Shown one piece after another: positions 8,668 to 17,056 of a stretch of DNA of 64,000 nucleotides; the first letter of the stretch is position 1; each line of letters opens with the position of its first letter. The DNA is from Rhizobium brockwellii (GTDB lineage Bacteria > Pseudomonadota > Alphaproteobacteria > Rhizobiales > Rhizobiaceae), in the NCBI RefSeq assembly GCF_000769405.2, contig NZ_CP053439.1, forward strand, positions 806,001 through 870,000, given 5' to 3'. The translations under genes were made by a program, and so were the position numbers. Below the pieces are notes generated by a model, which had not been told where the DNA came from, searched no databases, and was given only the letters and a program-made list of their open reading frames with translations.

Positions 8668-9246
8668 TCAGGCCCGCTTCCGCCGCATCTGTGTGACGCT
8701 TCGCCAGATGGCCGAGACCAGGAAATAGAAGGCGCCGAGGCCGGCATATCCGGCGATGTTGGCGATGGACGGCGGTTCCGGCATTTGCGCCTGGGCGATG
8801 AAGAAGGCGCCTGCCACAGCGGATTGGCCGCCGCTGAGGATCATCGCCCACTGGCCGCCATCGGTCTTCCAGCGCCGGACAGCGGTTCCAAGCTGCAGCA
8901 AGCCGGAAAAGATCGCCCATAGGCCGAAGACACCGAGAACCCAATTCATGCTCATCGTCAGCGCGACGATCACGGCGGCTGTCGTCACTGCGCTGACGGC
9001 GACGTTGATTGCCTGGCTGCGGTTGTTTGCCAGGCCGCCGTTCCGCGTTGCGTCGATGAGGTTGGCGGCGGCATCCCAGGCCGGGTAGAGGATCAGCAAG
9101 GCGGCCGCGACGGCGAGCGACTGGCGGCCTGCGGTCAAGGCTGTGGCGACCCAGATGGCGGAAAAGGCTGCGCGGGTGAAGTAATAGCGCGTCAGCCACT
9201 CTTGCCTGTCGCCAGACGCGACGGTGGTTTGATCGGTGGTCATCAT
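8668..9246 (-). CDS. DUF308-like multi-helix membrane protein
   Basis: This 192-residue protein starts at the ATGATG pair near 9246, preceded by AGGAAAGAG; a longer frame reaching 9318 lacks a ribosome site. Six to seven hydrophobic segments form repeated pairs, as in the HdeD/DUF308 family (AFSAIWVATAL, AVAAALLILYPA, VIVALTMSMNWVLGVFGLW, AVAGAFFIAQA, GLGAFYFLVSAIW). The C-terminus is basic (QMRRKRA). HdeD-like proteins are linked to acid stress, but no function is shown here. A truncated and frameshifted copy lies at 4898-5265, which shows that this gene was duplicated. Confidence 0.85.
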   Translation of the reverse strand: MMTTDQTTVASGDRQEWLTRYYFTRAAFSAIWVATALTAGRQSLAVAAALLILYPAWDAAANLIDATRNGGLANNRSQAINVAVSAVTTAAVIVALTMSMNWVLGVFGLWAIFSGLLQLGTAVRRWKTDGGQWAMILSGGQSAVAGAFFIAQAQMPEPPSIANIAGYAGLGAFYFLVSAIWRSVTQMRRKRA

Positions 9247-9469
9247 GATCTCTTTCCTGTGTGTGATGGTTTGGTCTGATAGGGGCGGCTCGCCGTCATG
9301 AGCGGTGTCGTCCGTCATCGAGATTGGGTTTCACGGAACCGCCCCGGCACCGCCGGGCTGCTGTCCGGTGTTCTCCGTCGTTCGAGTCCATCGCCTGCAG
9401 TTCAGGCGACATTCCCTGGTAAATCGCCGGTCGAACCGGGGGCGGCCCGGCCGACCGGCGACGACGTGG

Positions 9470-10099
9470 TCACATGGGCGGGACCACGCCATTCTTTCCG
9501 ACAAGTACCTGATGGGCGAGGGGCCCCGAGGCAGCCTTCTCGGCGGGGATGAAGACGACGGCGCCGGGAATGAGATCGTCATTTGTGGCCGGAGCGATGG
9601 TGACGACGGGCGTGCCGTCCGGAATGGCGATCTTCTTTTCCTTGCCGTGATAGGAGACAGTGACGGTGCGGCCATCGACGCCCTTGACGGCATCGGCGAC
9701 GGTCGCATTGGTCATGCTGCTGTCGGGCTTGAGGTCCCAACCGTAGCTGCCTTCACCCGCACCCTTCATCGCCGGCGGGAAGATCAGCACCTCAAGCGCG
9801 CCGTCACCGCCGCCTGCGCTCGGCAGCGATGCGATGCCGACGAAGTCGCCCGGCTTGATGTAGGTGACCGCAGCATTTGCAACGCTCGCCAGTTTCCAGC
9901 CGTCGGCGAGGGTGACATCGACGGTCTCTCCTTCGCGGGTCTTCACCTTGAGAACAGAGCCGCGGTAGGTGACGATGCTGCCCCTGACATGGACCTGCTC
10001 GGGTTTCTGGTCTTCGGCATGGACCGGCGTCGCCGGGAGGGCCGCCGACGCGATAGCGGTGAGCCCCAGGAGGAGGGCGGGGAGAATGGTCTTGATCAT
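9470..10099 (-). CDS. hypothetical periplasmic protein under TetR-type control
   Basis: This 209-residue protein begins at 10099, where TAGGAAG gives a ribosome site; a frame starting at 10129 would run back through the operator. A signal peptide covers residues 1-28 (LPALLLGLTAIASAALPATPVHA). The mature part is all-beta with two similar-looking segments (VHVRGSIVTYRGSVLKVKT and GRTVTVSYHGKEKKI), reminiscent of an OB or SH3-like fold. The family seems to be the metal-ion or stress-related DUF5666-type periplasmic proteins, but this is not certain. The gene has its own operator-like site at 10106-10123, which matches the one in front of the TetR gene next door. Confidence 0.8.
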   Translation of the reverse strand: MIKTILPALLLGLTAIASAALPATPVHAEDQKPEQVHVRGSIVTYRGSVLKVKTREGETVDVTLADGWKLASVANAAVTYIKPGDFVGIASLPSAGGGDGALEVLIFPPAMKGAGEGSYGWDLKPDSSMTNATVADAVKGVDGRTVTVSYHGKEKKIAIPDGTPVVTIAPATNDDLIPGAVVFIPAEKAASGPLAHQVLVGKNGVVPPM

Positions 10100-10105
10100 G
10101 TCGTT

Positions 10106-10123
10106 CTTCCTACTAGTTGGTAG
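10106..10123 (-). promoter_or_regulatory. TetR operator-like site in front of the periplasmic protein gene
   Basis: Read on the minus strand, the 18-mer CTACCAACTAGTAGGAAG matches CTACCTTCCAGTAGGAAG, found upstream of the TetR gene at 10770-10787, at 15 of 18 positions. It lies between the TetR stop codon and the start of the target gene and overlaps the region of its ribosome site, a good place for repression. Confidence 0.6.
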
Positions 10124-10169
10124 TTTCACTGAACGTCGTTATCGCTCCGTGCTTTATTCCGCCCGGAAC

Positions 10170-10760
10170 TTATCGAGCGGCGGTCGGAGTGAGCCGCTGC
10201 AAGGTGGGGGCCAGAATGGTGGCGAAGACCTCCGGGGTCCCGTAGGCCCGGGCCGACAGCATGGCGCCGTGAACGGAGGCCATGAAGGCTTCGGCCTCGA
10301 CGCGCGGTTCGCTCGACAGTTTCAAACTCCCGTCCTGAGCGCCTCGCTCCATGACCGAGGTCAGCCATGCCGACGCAAAGCGAAAGAACGCCTTGACCTC
10401 GGCCGCGACCTCCGGCGGCAGCGCCGGCAGTTCGCTCGCCAGCAGGGCGCAGACGCAAAAGGGCCGGCTGGCATCCTCGATGCATTGGGCCCAATGACCC
10501 GCATAGGTTTTAAGGAGTGCGAGCGGATCTCGCACCTGTTGCTCCAGGCCGGCGATACCCGCCTCCGCGTCTTCGCGATATCGCACCACCAGCGTCCGCA
10601 CCAGGTCGGTCTTGCTGGGAAAGTGGTGATGGATGCTCGCCTTGCGGATCCCGACGACGGCAGCGATATCGGCATAGCTGAAGCCGTTATAGCCTCCGGT
10701 CATGATCAATGCTCGGGCGGAGGCCAGGATCTCGTCGGATGTCGTCGAAAGATTGCTCAT
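10170..10760 (-). CDS. TetR/AcrR-family transcriptional regulator
   Basis: This 196-residue protein has the N-terminal TetR helix-turn-helix at about residues 10-55 (ILASARALIMTGGYNGFSYADIA, then VGIRKASIHHHFPSKTDLV). The variable C-terminal ligand and dimer domain is all-helical (AHWAQCIEDASRPFCVCALLASEL). The C-x-C-x4-like cysteines in that half might sense a thiol-reactive ligand, but this is only a suggestion. It is upstream of and co-directional with the periplasmic protein gene, 70 nt apart. An inverted repeat at 10772-10789 precedes it and a near copy precedes the next gene, so it probably represses both. Confidence 0.9.
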   Translation of the reverse strand: MSNLSTTSDEILASARALIMTGGYNGFSYADIAAVVGIRKASIHHHFPSKTDLVRTLVVRYREDAEAGIAGLEQQVRDPLALLKTYAGHWAQCIEDASRPFCVCALLASELPALPPEVAAEVKAFFRFASAWLTSVMERGAQDGSLKLSSEPRVEAEAFMASVHGAMLSARAYGTPEVFATILAPTLQRLTPTAAR

Positions 10761-10771
10761 GAGATTTATCT

Positions 10772-10789
10772 ACCTTCCAGTAGGAAGGT
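10772..10789 (-). promoter_or_regulatory. TetR autoregulatory operator
   Basis: A perfect inverted repeat ACCTTCC-N4-GGAAGGT lies 11 bp upstream of the TetR start codon. A related site is at 10106-10123 before the neighbouring gene. Palindromes of this size are typical of TetR-family operators. Confidence 0.75.
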
Positions 10790-10824
10790 TGTCAAGCAGC
10801 ATGCGGAATTTCCGCCGTCAGCCG

Positions 10825-11652
10825 TCAGCCGTCGGTCGAGACGGTGACGGATTTCCACGCCTCGATCTCCTGCTGCAGGCGAACGATCCTGTCCGACACG
10901 TGCTTGAGGGCGTCGCTGCCGAGCAGAAGCTGCGGCGGCGGATTGTCGGATTCGATGAGTTCTAAAACCGCCGCGGCCAGTTTGGCGGGTTCTCCGCGCT
11001 GCTTGCCGCTGACGGCCTGCCGCGCCTCGCGGATCGGATTGAAGAGGGCATCATAATCGGCGATCGACCGCTCGGTGCGGACCATCGATCGTCCGGCCCA
11101 GTCCGTCCGGAAGGAGCCGGGGCAAAGGGTCGTCACATGCACCCCGAACGGAGCCATTTCCGAACGCATCACTTCCGATATGCCCTGGAGCGCAAATTTG
11201 CTGCCGCAGTAATAGGCGATGCCGGGCATGGTGATCATGCCGCCCATCGAGGTGACGTTGACGATGAAGCCGCGGCGTCGCGCGCGAAACCGCGGCAGAA
11301 ATGCCTTGGCGACGGCGACGGCGCCGAAGACGTTGACGTCGAACTGCCGCCGCATCTCTTCGATCGGCGACTCCTCGAGCACGCCCTCGTGGCCGTAACC
11401 CGCATTGTTGATCAGCGCGTCGACCGGCCCATGCTCGTCTTCCGCGTCGGCGACGACATCATCGATGCGGTCGAACTCGGTGACGTCGCAGACGACCGGC
11501 CGCAGGCCAGGCAGGGTTTTGGCGAGCGCCGTGCGCGACGCCTGCGAGCGCACAGTGCCGATCACCATGTGGCCCGCCTGAAGGGCCGCAGATGCAATGG
11601 CGAGCCCGAAGCCGGAATTCGATCCGGTGATGAAGAAGGTCTTTCGTGACAT
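10825..11652 (-). CDS. short-chain dehydrogenase/reductase (SDR)
   Basis: This 275-residue classical SDR has the nucleotide-binding glycine motif TGSNSGFG near residue 8-15, the NNAGYG motif near 88-93, and the catalytic Ser/Tyr/Lys set in VTSMGG and the Y-x3-K sequence YYCGSK (about 155-160). The start at 11652 is chosen because AAGGAG lies upstream; an extension to 11730 has no ribosome site. It likely reduces or oxidises a carbonyl/alcohol with NAD(P)H; the substrate is unknown. An AraC-type activator gene starts 79 bp away on the opposite strand, which suggests control from the shared intergenic region. Confidence 0.93.
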   Translation of the reverse strand: MSRKTFFITGSNSGFGLAIASAALQAGHMVIGTVRSQASRTALAKTLPGLRPVVCDVTEFDRIDDVVADAEDEHGPVDALINNAGYGHEGVLEESPIEEMRRQFDVNVFGAVAVAKAFLPRFRARRRGFIVNVTSMGGMITMPGIAYYCGSKFALQGISEVMRSEMAPFGVHVTTLCPGSFRTDWAGRSMVRTERSIADYDALFNPIREARQAVSGKQRGEPAKLAAAVLELIESDNPPPQLLLGSDALKHVSDRIVRLQQEIEAWKSVTVSTDG

Positions 11653-11731
11653 CAACGATACTCCTTGATTGAGGATAGGAATTGACAAATAGTATGGAGA
11701 AACCGGCGCATCGATTGCAGATTCTCTCAAA

Positions 11732-12670
11732 ATGTTGCCAAATCCTATGAATGGTGATCGCGGCCTATCCAGGCGAGGGGAGATGGTCGCCTTGGCCGCA
11801 CGTCTCGCTCTCCGTCACGGATATAATCCGACCGCTCTTGCTTCCGTTCGCATATTGCGCACCGAAGCCGTGCTCCACGACATTCCGGTCCTCTATCAGC
11901 CGGGCGCGGTTTTCGTCCTTCAGGGGAGCAAGCAGGGCATCCTCGAAGGTGAGGTCTTCACTTATGACGAGGAGCACTATCTGGCGGTGTCGCTGCCCGT
12001 TCCGTTTCGGATGACGTCGATGGCCAGTCCCGAGCGGCCCTTGCTGGCGGTCTATGTCGAGTTCGATATGCAGATGGCTGCCGAGATCGCACTACAGGTG
12101 GAAGAGCATGCCGAACTGCCAGGCGACGAGCCGAGAAGTCTCGTGTCGAGCAGGATGTCCGGTGATATCGAGGATGTCCTGCTGCGCCTGCTGATGGCGT
12201 TGCGCAGCAGCGTTGAGACGGATGTGCTTGGCGCCGGCCTTCTGCGCGAACTGCACTACCGGGTCCTGGTCGGTCCGCAAGGCGGCGCGATGATCGCCGC
12301 TCTCCAGCAGAAAGGCAGATCCGGAAAGATCATCCAGAGCCTGGCCTGGTTGCGGGAAAACTATGGCCTGGAGATCGCGGTCACCGATCTGGCAAGAGCT
12401 GTCGGCATGAGTGTTCCGTCCTACCACGTCCATTTCAAAGGTCTGACCGGCAGCAGCCCGATGCAATACGTCAAAGCGATGCGGCTTCACGAGGCAAGAT
12501 TGATGATCGCCCGCCAGACGAGAACGATCGCCGAGGTCGCGGCTTCGGTCGGCTACACCAGCCCGGCGCAGTTCAGCCGCGATTTCAAACGGCATTTCGG
12601 GCGCACGGCGTCGGAGGAGATCAAGTGGGTCCAGCGCCATCTTGGCGAACTGGGGGACGATCACGGCTAA
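11732..12670 (+). CDS. AraC-family transcriptional regulator
   Basis: This 312-residue protein has an N-terminal AraC_N-type sensor domain (about 25-185; IPVLYQPGAVFVLQGSK is characteristic). The C-terminal pair of helix-turn-helices spans about 205-300, with VTDLARAVGMSVPSYHVHFK as the first and the family signature TIAEVAASVGYTSPAQFSRDFKRHFG as the second. It is divergent from the SDR gene and probably activates it in response to a small molecule. The intergenic space is only 79 bp, so both promoters overlap. Confidence 0.92.
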   Translation: MLPNPMNGDRGLSRRGEMVALAARLALRHGYNPTALASVRILRTEAVLHDIPVLYQPGAVFVLQGSKQGILEGEVFTYDEEHYLAVSLPVPFRMTSMASPERPLLAVYVEFDMQMAAEIALQVEEHAELPGDEPRSLVSSRMSGDIEDVLLRLLMALRSSVETDVLGAGLLRELHYRVLVGPQGGAMIAALQQKGRSGKIIQSLAWLRENYGLEIAVTDLARAVGMSVPSYHVHFKGLTGSSPMQYVKAMRLHEARLMIARQTRTIAEVAASVGYTSPAQFSRDFKRHFGRTASEEIKWVQRHLGELGDDHG

Positions 12671-12734
12671 AGCATGTCTCGCAAAAGTGTGCAGCGGTTT
12701 TGCGGCAAAGACATGCGGAAAACAAAGACTTAAT
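12669..12734. repeat. short Rhizobiaceae intergenic repeat (GCATGTCT...AGACATGC type)
   Basis: The stretch has AAAGCATGTCTCGCAAAAG pairing with the downstream CGGCAAAGACATGCGG, around a CAGCGGTTTTGCGG core. A related copy with the same core (CAGCGGTTTT) is at 42607-42675. It lies directly after the AraC stop codon and may act as a transcription-end hairpin. Confidence 0.6.
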
Positions 12735-12779
12735 GCGCGGGCCAAGCGAATGTCCCTCGCCCATCGCGACGTGACGGTC

Positions 12780-13382
12780 TCACGCGCCCGATGGTGCAAC
12801 GGCCTGCAACGCGGTCCTGACGATCGCATCGCCGAACTCCGGCGAGACCGGGCGATGGCCGACGAGCAGCCGGAAGAAGACCGGTCCGTAGATCATGTCG
12901 AGCAGCACCTCCATATCAAGCGGCGGAACGATCTCTCCCCGAGCCAGAGCCTCCTCCAGAATGACACGACCCGCGTTGCGGCTCGACAGGATCACCTGAT
13001 TGCGGAAGGCCTTGGTGAATTCGCTTTCCGGGTCGGCGGCCGCAAGTGCCATCGTGATCTGCCGCCCGCGTGTGCTCGCAAAGGCAGTCACCAGTCCGCT
13101 CATCTGCGCGCCGAGAGCCGCCTGCGCCGTGCCCCCTCCAACTTCCGCTTCCGGTAGCCGGTTGACCAGAAGAGCGGCCATCGCCAGTTCCTGCGCATTG
13201 GCCCAGGAGCGGTAGATCGTCGGCTTGCCGACGCCGGACCGCGCCGCCACGGCTTCGATGGTCATGCGGCCGAAACCTTCGGCCATCAGGATTTCATGGG
13301 CGGCCTCCAAGGCACGCCTCTGCGCGGCAGCGCTTGGCGGCCGCCCTCGTTTCTTCGGTGTTGCGTTACTCTCTTGACTCAT
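12780..13382 (-). CDS. TetR/AcrR-family transcriptional regulator
   Basis: This 200-residue protein starts at MSQESNA (13382); an upstream in-frame extension to 13421 would run through the operator. The basic N-terminus (KKRGRPPSAAAQRR) leads into the TetR helix-turn-helix at about residues 20-65 (FGRMTIEAVAARSGVGKPTIYRSW). The C-terminal ligand domain resembles the TetR_C_11-like group. It is divergent from the VOC-family gene, with 51 bp between the start codons and a near-palindrome at 13390-13401 between them, so it probably represses both. Confidence 0.9.
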   Translation of the reverse strand: MSQESNATPKKRGRPPSAAAQRRALEAAHEILMAEGFGRMTIEAVAARSGVGKPTIYRSWANAQELAMAALLVNRLPEAEVGGGTAQAALGAQMSGLVTAFASTRGRQITMALAAADPESEFTKAFRNQVILSSRNAGRVILEEALARGEIVPPLDMEVLLDMIYGPVFFRLLVGHRPVSPEFGDAIVRTALQAVAPSGA

Positions 13383-13389
13383 ATCTTTA

Positions 13390-13401
13390 CGATACGTAAC
13401 G
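13390..13401. promoter_or_regulatory. near-palindromic TetR operator between divergent genes
   Basis: CGATACGTAACG is a 12-bp near-palindrome around a TACGTA centre with one mismatched pair. It lies 8 bp from the TetR start codon and 33 bp before the VOC start. Position and size fit a TetR-type operator shared by the two divergent genes. Confidence 0.5.
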
Positions 13402-13433
13402 TTAATGAAGAACCCAGTCAAGGAGGATCATCC

Positions 13434-13883
13434 ATGCCGAGTTTTGCCCGAAAAGTGAGCGCCTACTTCATCGTCAAGGATGCGGCACGGGCCATCGATT
13501 TCTACAAGCAGGCTTTCGGCGCCACGGAAGTCTTCCGCATGACCGATCCTTCTGATGGGCGGATCGGCCATGCCGAGCTGCGTTTCGGAGAGACGCTGAT
13601 GATGTTGGCAGACGAATATCCTGATTTCGGCGCCCTGTCTCCCGATGCCATCGGAGGCTCGCCGGTGACCTTCCACATGGACACGGTTTCGACCGACGCA
13701 GCACTGGCGCAGGCACTGTCGGCCGGGGCGACGATGTTGCGCCCGGCGACCGACCAGAGTTTTGGCGAGCGGGTGGCACAGGTGCTTGATCCCTTCGGTC
13801 ATCGCTGGATGTTGTCGCAAACCATCGAACAGGTCACGCCTGAGGAGATGCAACGCCGCTGGAACGAGGACATGTCGGCGTGA
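13434..13883 (+). CDS. VOC (glyoxalase/PhnB-like) family protein
   Basis: This 149-residue protein starts at the ATG preceded by AAGGAGG. It shows the vicinal-oxygen-chelate repeat: YFIVKDAARAIDFYKQAFG at about residues 11-29, a GHAELRFGETLMMLADE strand, and a second repeat ending in VLDPFGHRWMLSQ near 118-130. PhnB-like members are metal-binding but often of unknown activity. The divergent TetR gene and the operator-like site between them suggest induction by a small ligand. Confidence 0.9.
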   Translation: MPSFARKVSAYFIVKDAARAIDFYKQAFGATEVFRMTDPSDGRIGHAELRFGETLMMLADEYPDFGALSPDAIGGSPVTFHMDTVSTDAALAQALSAGATMLRPATDQSFGERVAQVLDPFGHRWMLSQTIEQVTPEEMQRRWNEDMSA

Positions 13884-14077
13884 CTGCCGCAGCCCTTGAA
13901 TCGCTCGAGGAGGCCGGTGGCCGGCGTCCGTCCCGAGCGGCTGCACCATTTCTCTGGCGGTTCACTGAAAGGCAGCTCACACCAAAATATCCGTCTTGAC
14001 TCTCTCGGTTGTCAGAACATAATAAGAACATCGGCGCGGCGGCCGCCATCTGAAAACCGAAGATGTGGAGAGCGGAT

Positions 14078-14476
14078 ATGCGTGAGCAGCCGATCGGCGA
14101 AGCCGTGGAAGATGATGCTTGGCCTGCAAGTGATGTGATGTGGCCGCCGGAGAAGGAGATTGAGGTCTCCGAGGCGCATGCAAGCCTGGTCAAGGCCGTG
14201 GCGGGGAGCCGAGGCGTGAGATATTTCACGGCCTTCATCATCGACATCCCCAGCGATACCTGTCTTGGCGATGTCCAGATGGCGATCGACGAGGCTGCCG
14301 GCGAGGCCTGCGGCATCCTGCTGACGCAGCATGTCACCGGCCGTGACGCCGCAACAGGCGAGCCGGTTCTGACCGAGGAAGCCACGCGACCGTTCAAGTT
14401 TCCCTGCGGCGAGGGCGTCGCGAAAGCCATATCGGTATTCTGCAGCAAACTCAAAATGGCGGGCATCTTCGCTTGA
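14078..14476 (+). CDS. hypothetical protein
   Basis: This 132-residue protein is not recognised. The start at 14078 is chosen for GGAG about ten bases upstream; an ATG at 14063 is possible. The codons show strong G/C at third positions, so it is real coding DNA, and the long antisense frames here are shadows. The protein is soluble and alpha/beta, with a conserved-looking core (GVRYFTAFIIDIP, then GDVQMAIDEAAGEACGILL). No function can be given. It is a single gene with no co-directional partner closer than 185 bp. Confidence 0.65.
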   Translation: MREQPIGEAVEDDAWPASDVMWPPEKEIEVSEAHASLVKAVAGSRGVRYFTAFIIDIPSDTCLGDVQMAIDEAAGEACGILLTQHVTGRDAATGEPVLTEEATRPFKFPCGEGVAKAISVFCSKLKMAGIFA

Positions 14477-14661
14477 GCGCCGCCATGCAACGCTTCCAGC
14501 CGGATCTCTCGAAAACGCCGATGCATCGTCGCCGCGAAGACGGTGGAGCTCCATCCGGTCATGCTTTGCCGCATGCGAGGGTCCTGGCAAATTTTGATAG
14601 ACCGTGTCGATTCCGGCGTCGTAAAATCGACAACCGTGAGAAAAACACGGAATGAGCCCCC

Positions 14662-15069
14662 ATGCCCATATTTCATGCGCAGTGTACCTGTGGCGCCCTT
14701 GCCCTGGAGGTCGATGGCGATCCTGTGCACAACCACGTCTGCACGTGCACGCGTTGTCAGCGTGCATCCGGCAGTGCACTTGCGCATAATGTGTGGTTCC
14801 GTGAGGAAAATGTCCGGATCGTCTCCGGAGAATATTCCGTATGGTATCCGCAAGGCGAAACCACGCCGGATGTGATGAAAGCCTTTTGCCGGATCTGCGG
14901 CGGGGGCGGATTTTCCAAATCCGGAACATACTTTCCCGGCACTGTCGTCATCGCCGGCGGCACATTCGCCGATCCGTCCTTTCCGGCACCCGACCATGTT
15001 CATTGGTGGGACAATCGCCCGCATTGGCTCGACCTCGCCGAACCGATCGAGCGTCTTGCTGGAAATTGA
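14662..15069 (+). CDS. GFA-family (glutathione-dependent formaldehyde-activating enzyme-like) protein
   Basis: This 135-residue protein has the zinc-binding cysteine pattern of the GFA/CENP-V family. CTCGA at residues 8-12 is followed by HNHVCTCTRCQRASGS near 27-42 and, later, FCRICGGGG (about 76-84). The structural and catalytic zinc sites are therefore complete. Members include formaldehyde-glutathione adduct enzymes, but many have other or unknown functions, so the activity is only a family-level call. The start codon follows GAGCCCCC; no strong ribosome site was seen. Confidence 0.88.
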   Translation: MPIFHAQCTCGALALEVDGDPVHNHVCTCTRCQRASGSALAHNVWFREENVRIVSGEYSVWYPQGETTPDVMKAFCRICGGGGFSKSGTYFPGTVVIAGGTFADPSFPAPDHVHWWDNRPHWLDLAEPIERLAGN

Positions 15070-15214
15070 CCTCTCCGGGCATCGCTTGCGTCACCCCTGA
15101 ATGATGCCGCTTATGTTTGAAACCTGCACAACACGGAGGCTCTCTTTTGCCCCCGACGCAGCGGATGGCGCGTCAAGTAGCCAGGGATAGCGGAGTTGAG
15201 TTGCGGGCAACCAT

Positions 15215-15715
15215 ATGCTGATGCAGAGTGCCGTGGAAATGGGAAGCCCAAAAGTGACCAGGAAAAACCGTAGCAACCCGCGCTCGCGAAAACACACCGC
15301 CGACGCTCCAGCGGTCGACGCGTTCACCCGGAGCGCGCTCGCATCGGATCTGACGTGGCTGCCGGATATGACGGGTGTTGGAAAGCCACCGCTTACCGCT
15401 GAGGCCTATATAGAGGCCTATCTCGCAGATCCCGGCGAATGGTATTGGTCGACGATTTTACTGCACGATCCGAGCGAGGTCGTCTTGAAACGAGTGCTCG
15501 CCATTATCGATCAAGCCCGATTGCCTGGCCACGAAAAAGCGCTCGGTCAATTGGGCGCCGGCCCGCTCGAAGACATGATGTCGGAGGAGTTGCTGGATCA
15601 TCTGCAACATTGGCTGCCCTTCACGCCGGCCATGCGCCATGCGCTCAGTCTGGTTCGAATGGATGTCGAACCTCCTGTCTTGCAACAGCGACTGAAGGCG
15701 ATGCTCTCGCGGTAG
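15215..15715 (+). CDS. hypothetical protein, DUF6869-like
   Basis: This 166-residue soluble protein has a basic N-terminus (KVTRKNRSNPRSRKH) and a helical body containing GAGPLEDMMSEEL near residues 111-123. That motif is typical of the small DUF6869 group, usually encoded near toxin-immunity or mobile regions. The assignment rests on this motif alone. No membrane segment or signal is seen. A right-half RIME-like repeat follows it immediately (15731-15770). Confidence 0.65.
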   Translation: MLMQSAVEMGSPKVTRKNRSNPRSRKHTADAPAVDAFTRSALASDLTWLPDMTGVGKPPLTAEAYIEAYLADPGEWYWSTILLHDPSEVVLKRVLAIIDQARLPGHEKALGQLGAGPLEDMMSEELLDHLQHWLPFTPAMRHALSLVRMDVEPPVLQQRLKAMLSR

Positions 15716-15730
15716 TGCCTCCGCGGGCGG

Positions 15731-15770
15731 CGGGCATGGATTCCAGGCTCAAGGCCTGGAATGACGGAGA
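15731..15770. repeat. right half of a RIME-like element
   Basis: GCGGGCATGGATTCCAGGCTCAAGGCCTGGAATGACGGAG repeats the right palindrome of the full elements at 43-136 and 16961-17056, with compensating changes in both arms that keep the stem paired. The left palindrome is missing. Confidence 0.75.
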
Positions 15771-15824
15771 ATGGGGTGCGTTACCGCCAAGCTCCCCGCC
15801 GGCGACGCGCTCCGAGCTCGTGCT

Positions 15825-16670
15825 TTAATTCGAGAGGTATTTTTGGAGGAATGTGTAAACGCTGCGGATCGATTTTTCGGCGGCGTCTGGATTGTATTTT
15901 TCGATGTGACCCAACACCTTCCTTCCCACCTTAAACTCCGGGGCATCGAAATCGTGGTAGGTACCCTTGTAGATGTTGAGCTCGATGGGCGGGCTATCGT
16001 CACTCAGACGCGCAAGCCTCTTTCGGCATCGGTCAGCCGGGCTCCAATTGTCTCGTTCGCCACTCAAAATCAGGATCGGCACGGTCGCATCGCCCTGACT
16101 TGCGGCGCAGACCGGATAGTAGGCAACCGCTGCTTTGAACTTGTGGTCCATAAGCTGTTCGTTACCCTCGATTTTTGTTCCCTCCAGCGTCGCGGTGCCG
16201 CCCGCTGAAAAGCCCATCAAGGCGACGCGACTGATATCGACAAAGCTTTGCTTCGATAAAAAATTCAAAGCGCCATAGGCGTCGAAGACGCGATCGGGGA
16301 GATAGCTTTGACACGTGTCCTTGATGTTGCGGGTGGTGAAGCTATCGACGACAAGCACGACGTAACCCCAGGAGACCAGCCGTTTCGGCCAAAGCTCATT
16401 GATGCTCAACCGCATACCCTCGCATCCATGCAGGACGACGACCGCCGGGAAGGGGCCATCACCCTGGGGGCGGGATAGATATCCGAGCAGGGGCGTGCCT
16501 TGCGGTTGAGGGAGGTTCTCTCCCTGTTCATTGGCCTTGCGTATTCGAAATGGGCTGAGCTTTACGGGCGCGCTTTCGAACCGCACCAATTCGTCGGCAT
16601 CAGCCCGGTTTCCAGCGAGCGTGGCGCTGAGAAAAGCGACAAGGCAAAGAAAAAGTCTCGTGGTTTTCAC
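15825..16670 (-). CDS. secreted dienelactone hydrolase-like alpha/beta hydrolase
   Basis: This protein has about 281 residues from the GTG at 16670, which is preceded by GGAGAAG; an ATG at 16694 would add eight residues without a ribosome site. A signal peptide is seen (FLCLVAFLSATLAGNRADA). The catalytic set is visible: nucleophile serine in GFSAGG, aspartate in LSGERDNWSP and histidine in GTYHDFD. The oxyanion strand is VVVLHGCEG. It therefore should be an active serine hydrolase exported to the periplasm. The substrate is unknown; dienelactone is only the family name. The start of the gene faces a long repeat region upstream. Confidence 0.87.
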   Translation of the reverse strand: MKTTRLFLCLVAFLSATLAGNRADADELVRFESAPVKLSPFRIRKANEQGENLPQPQGTPLLGYLSRPQGDGPFPAVVVLHGCEGMRLSINELWPKRLVSWGYVVLVVDSFTTRNIKDTCQSYLPDRVFDAYGALNFLSKQSFVDISRVALMGFSAGGTATLEGTKIEGNEQLMDHKFKAAVAYYPVCAASQGDATVPILILSGERDNWSPADRCRKRLARLSDDSPPIELNIYKGTYHDFDAPEFKVGRKVLGHIEKYNPDAAEKSIRSVYTFLQKYLSN

Positions 16671-16960
16671 TGAGCTTCTCCACCGTTGGATCAACAGCCT
16701 GCTTATTGTACGCCGGACCTGAAGGCGCGCAAAGCGGGCGAGGGGTTTTACCGCCGATTGGGTCGGGTTGGGTGGCGTTCAAATTAACCGCATGCTGCGG
16801 CTAGAAGCCCTTGATCACCCCCTGGCAGGTCGTTTATGACTAGCGTAAATACAGGCTGCGAGATTTGAATTCAGAGGTGATGTCGACCAAGTCGGCGCCG
16901 CCCTCCGATCGTACACGCCATTCGCCAAGGCTTGCGGATTTGCCACAGGGCTCACCTCTT

Positions 16961-17056
16961 GCTCCGTCCTCCTCGGGCTTGACCCGAGGATCTACGTCGA
17001 CCTCCACCAGCAGCGGGCATGGATCCCAGGCTCAAGGCCTGGGATGACGGAGGTTG
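16961..17056. repeat. RIME-like element, copy within tandem unit 1
   Basis: Both palindromes are present (CCTCGGGCTTGACCCGAGG and ATCCCAGGCTCAAGGCCTGGG), separated by TCTACGTCGACCTCCACCAG. It is nearly identical to 17378-17471 and close to 43-136. Confidence 0.8.

Noticed and set aside
13834..15024. 396-codon frame on the minus strand and an overlapping 305-codon one
   Set aside because: They oppose two plus-strand genes with good codon bias and recognisable motifs (GFA family at 14662-15069). No domain was seen in them, and GC-rich rhizobial genes often leave long open antisense frames.
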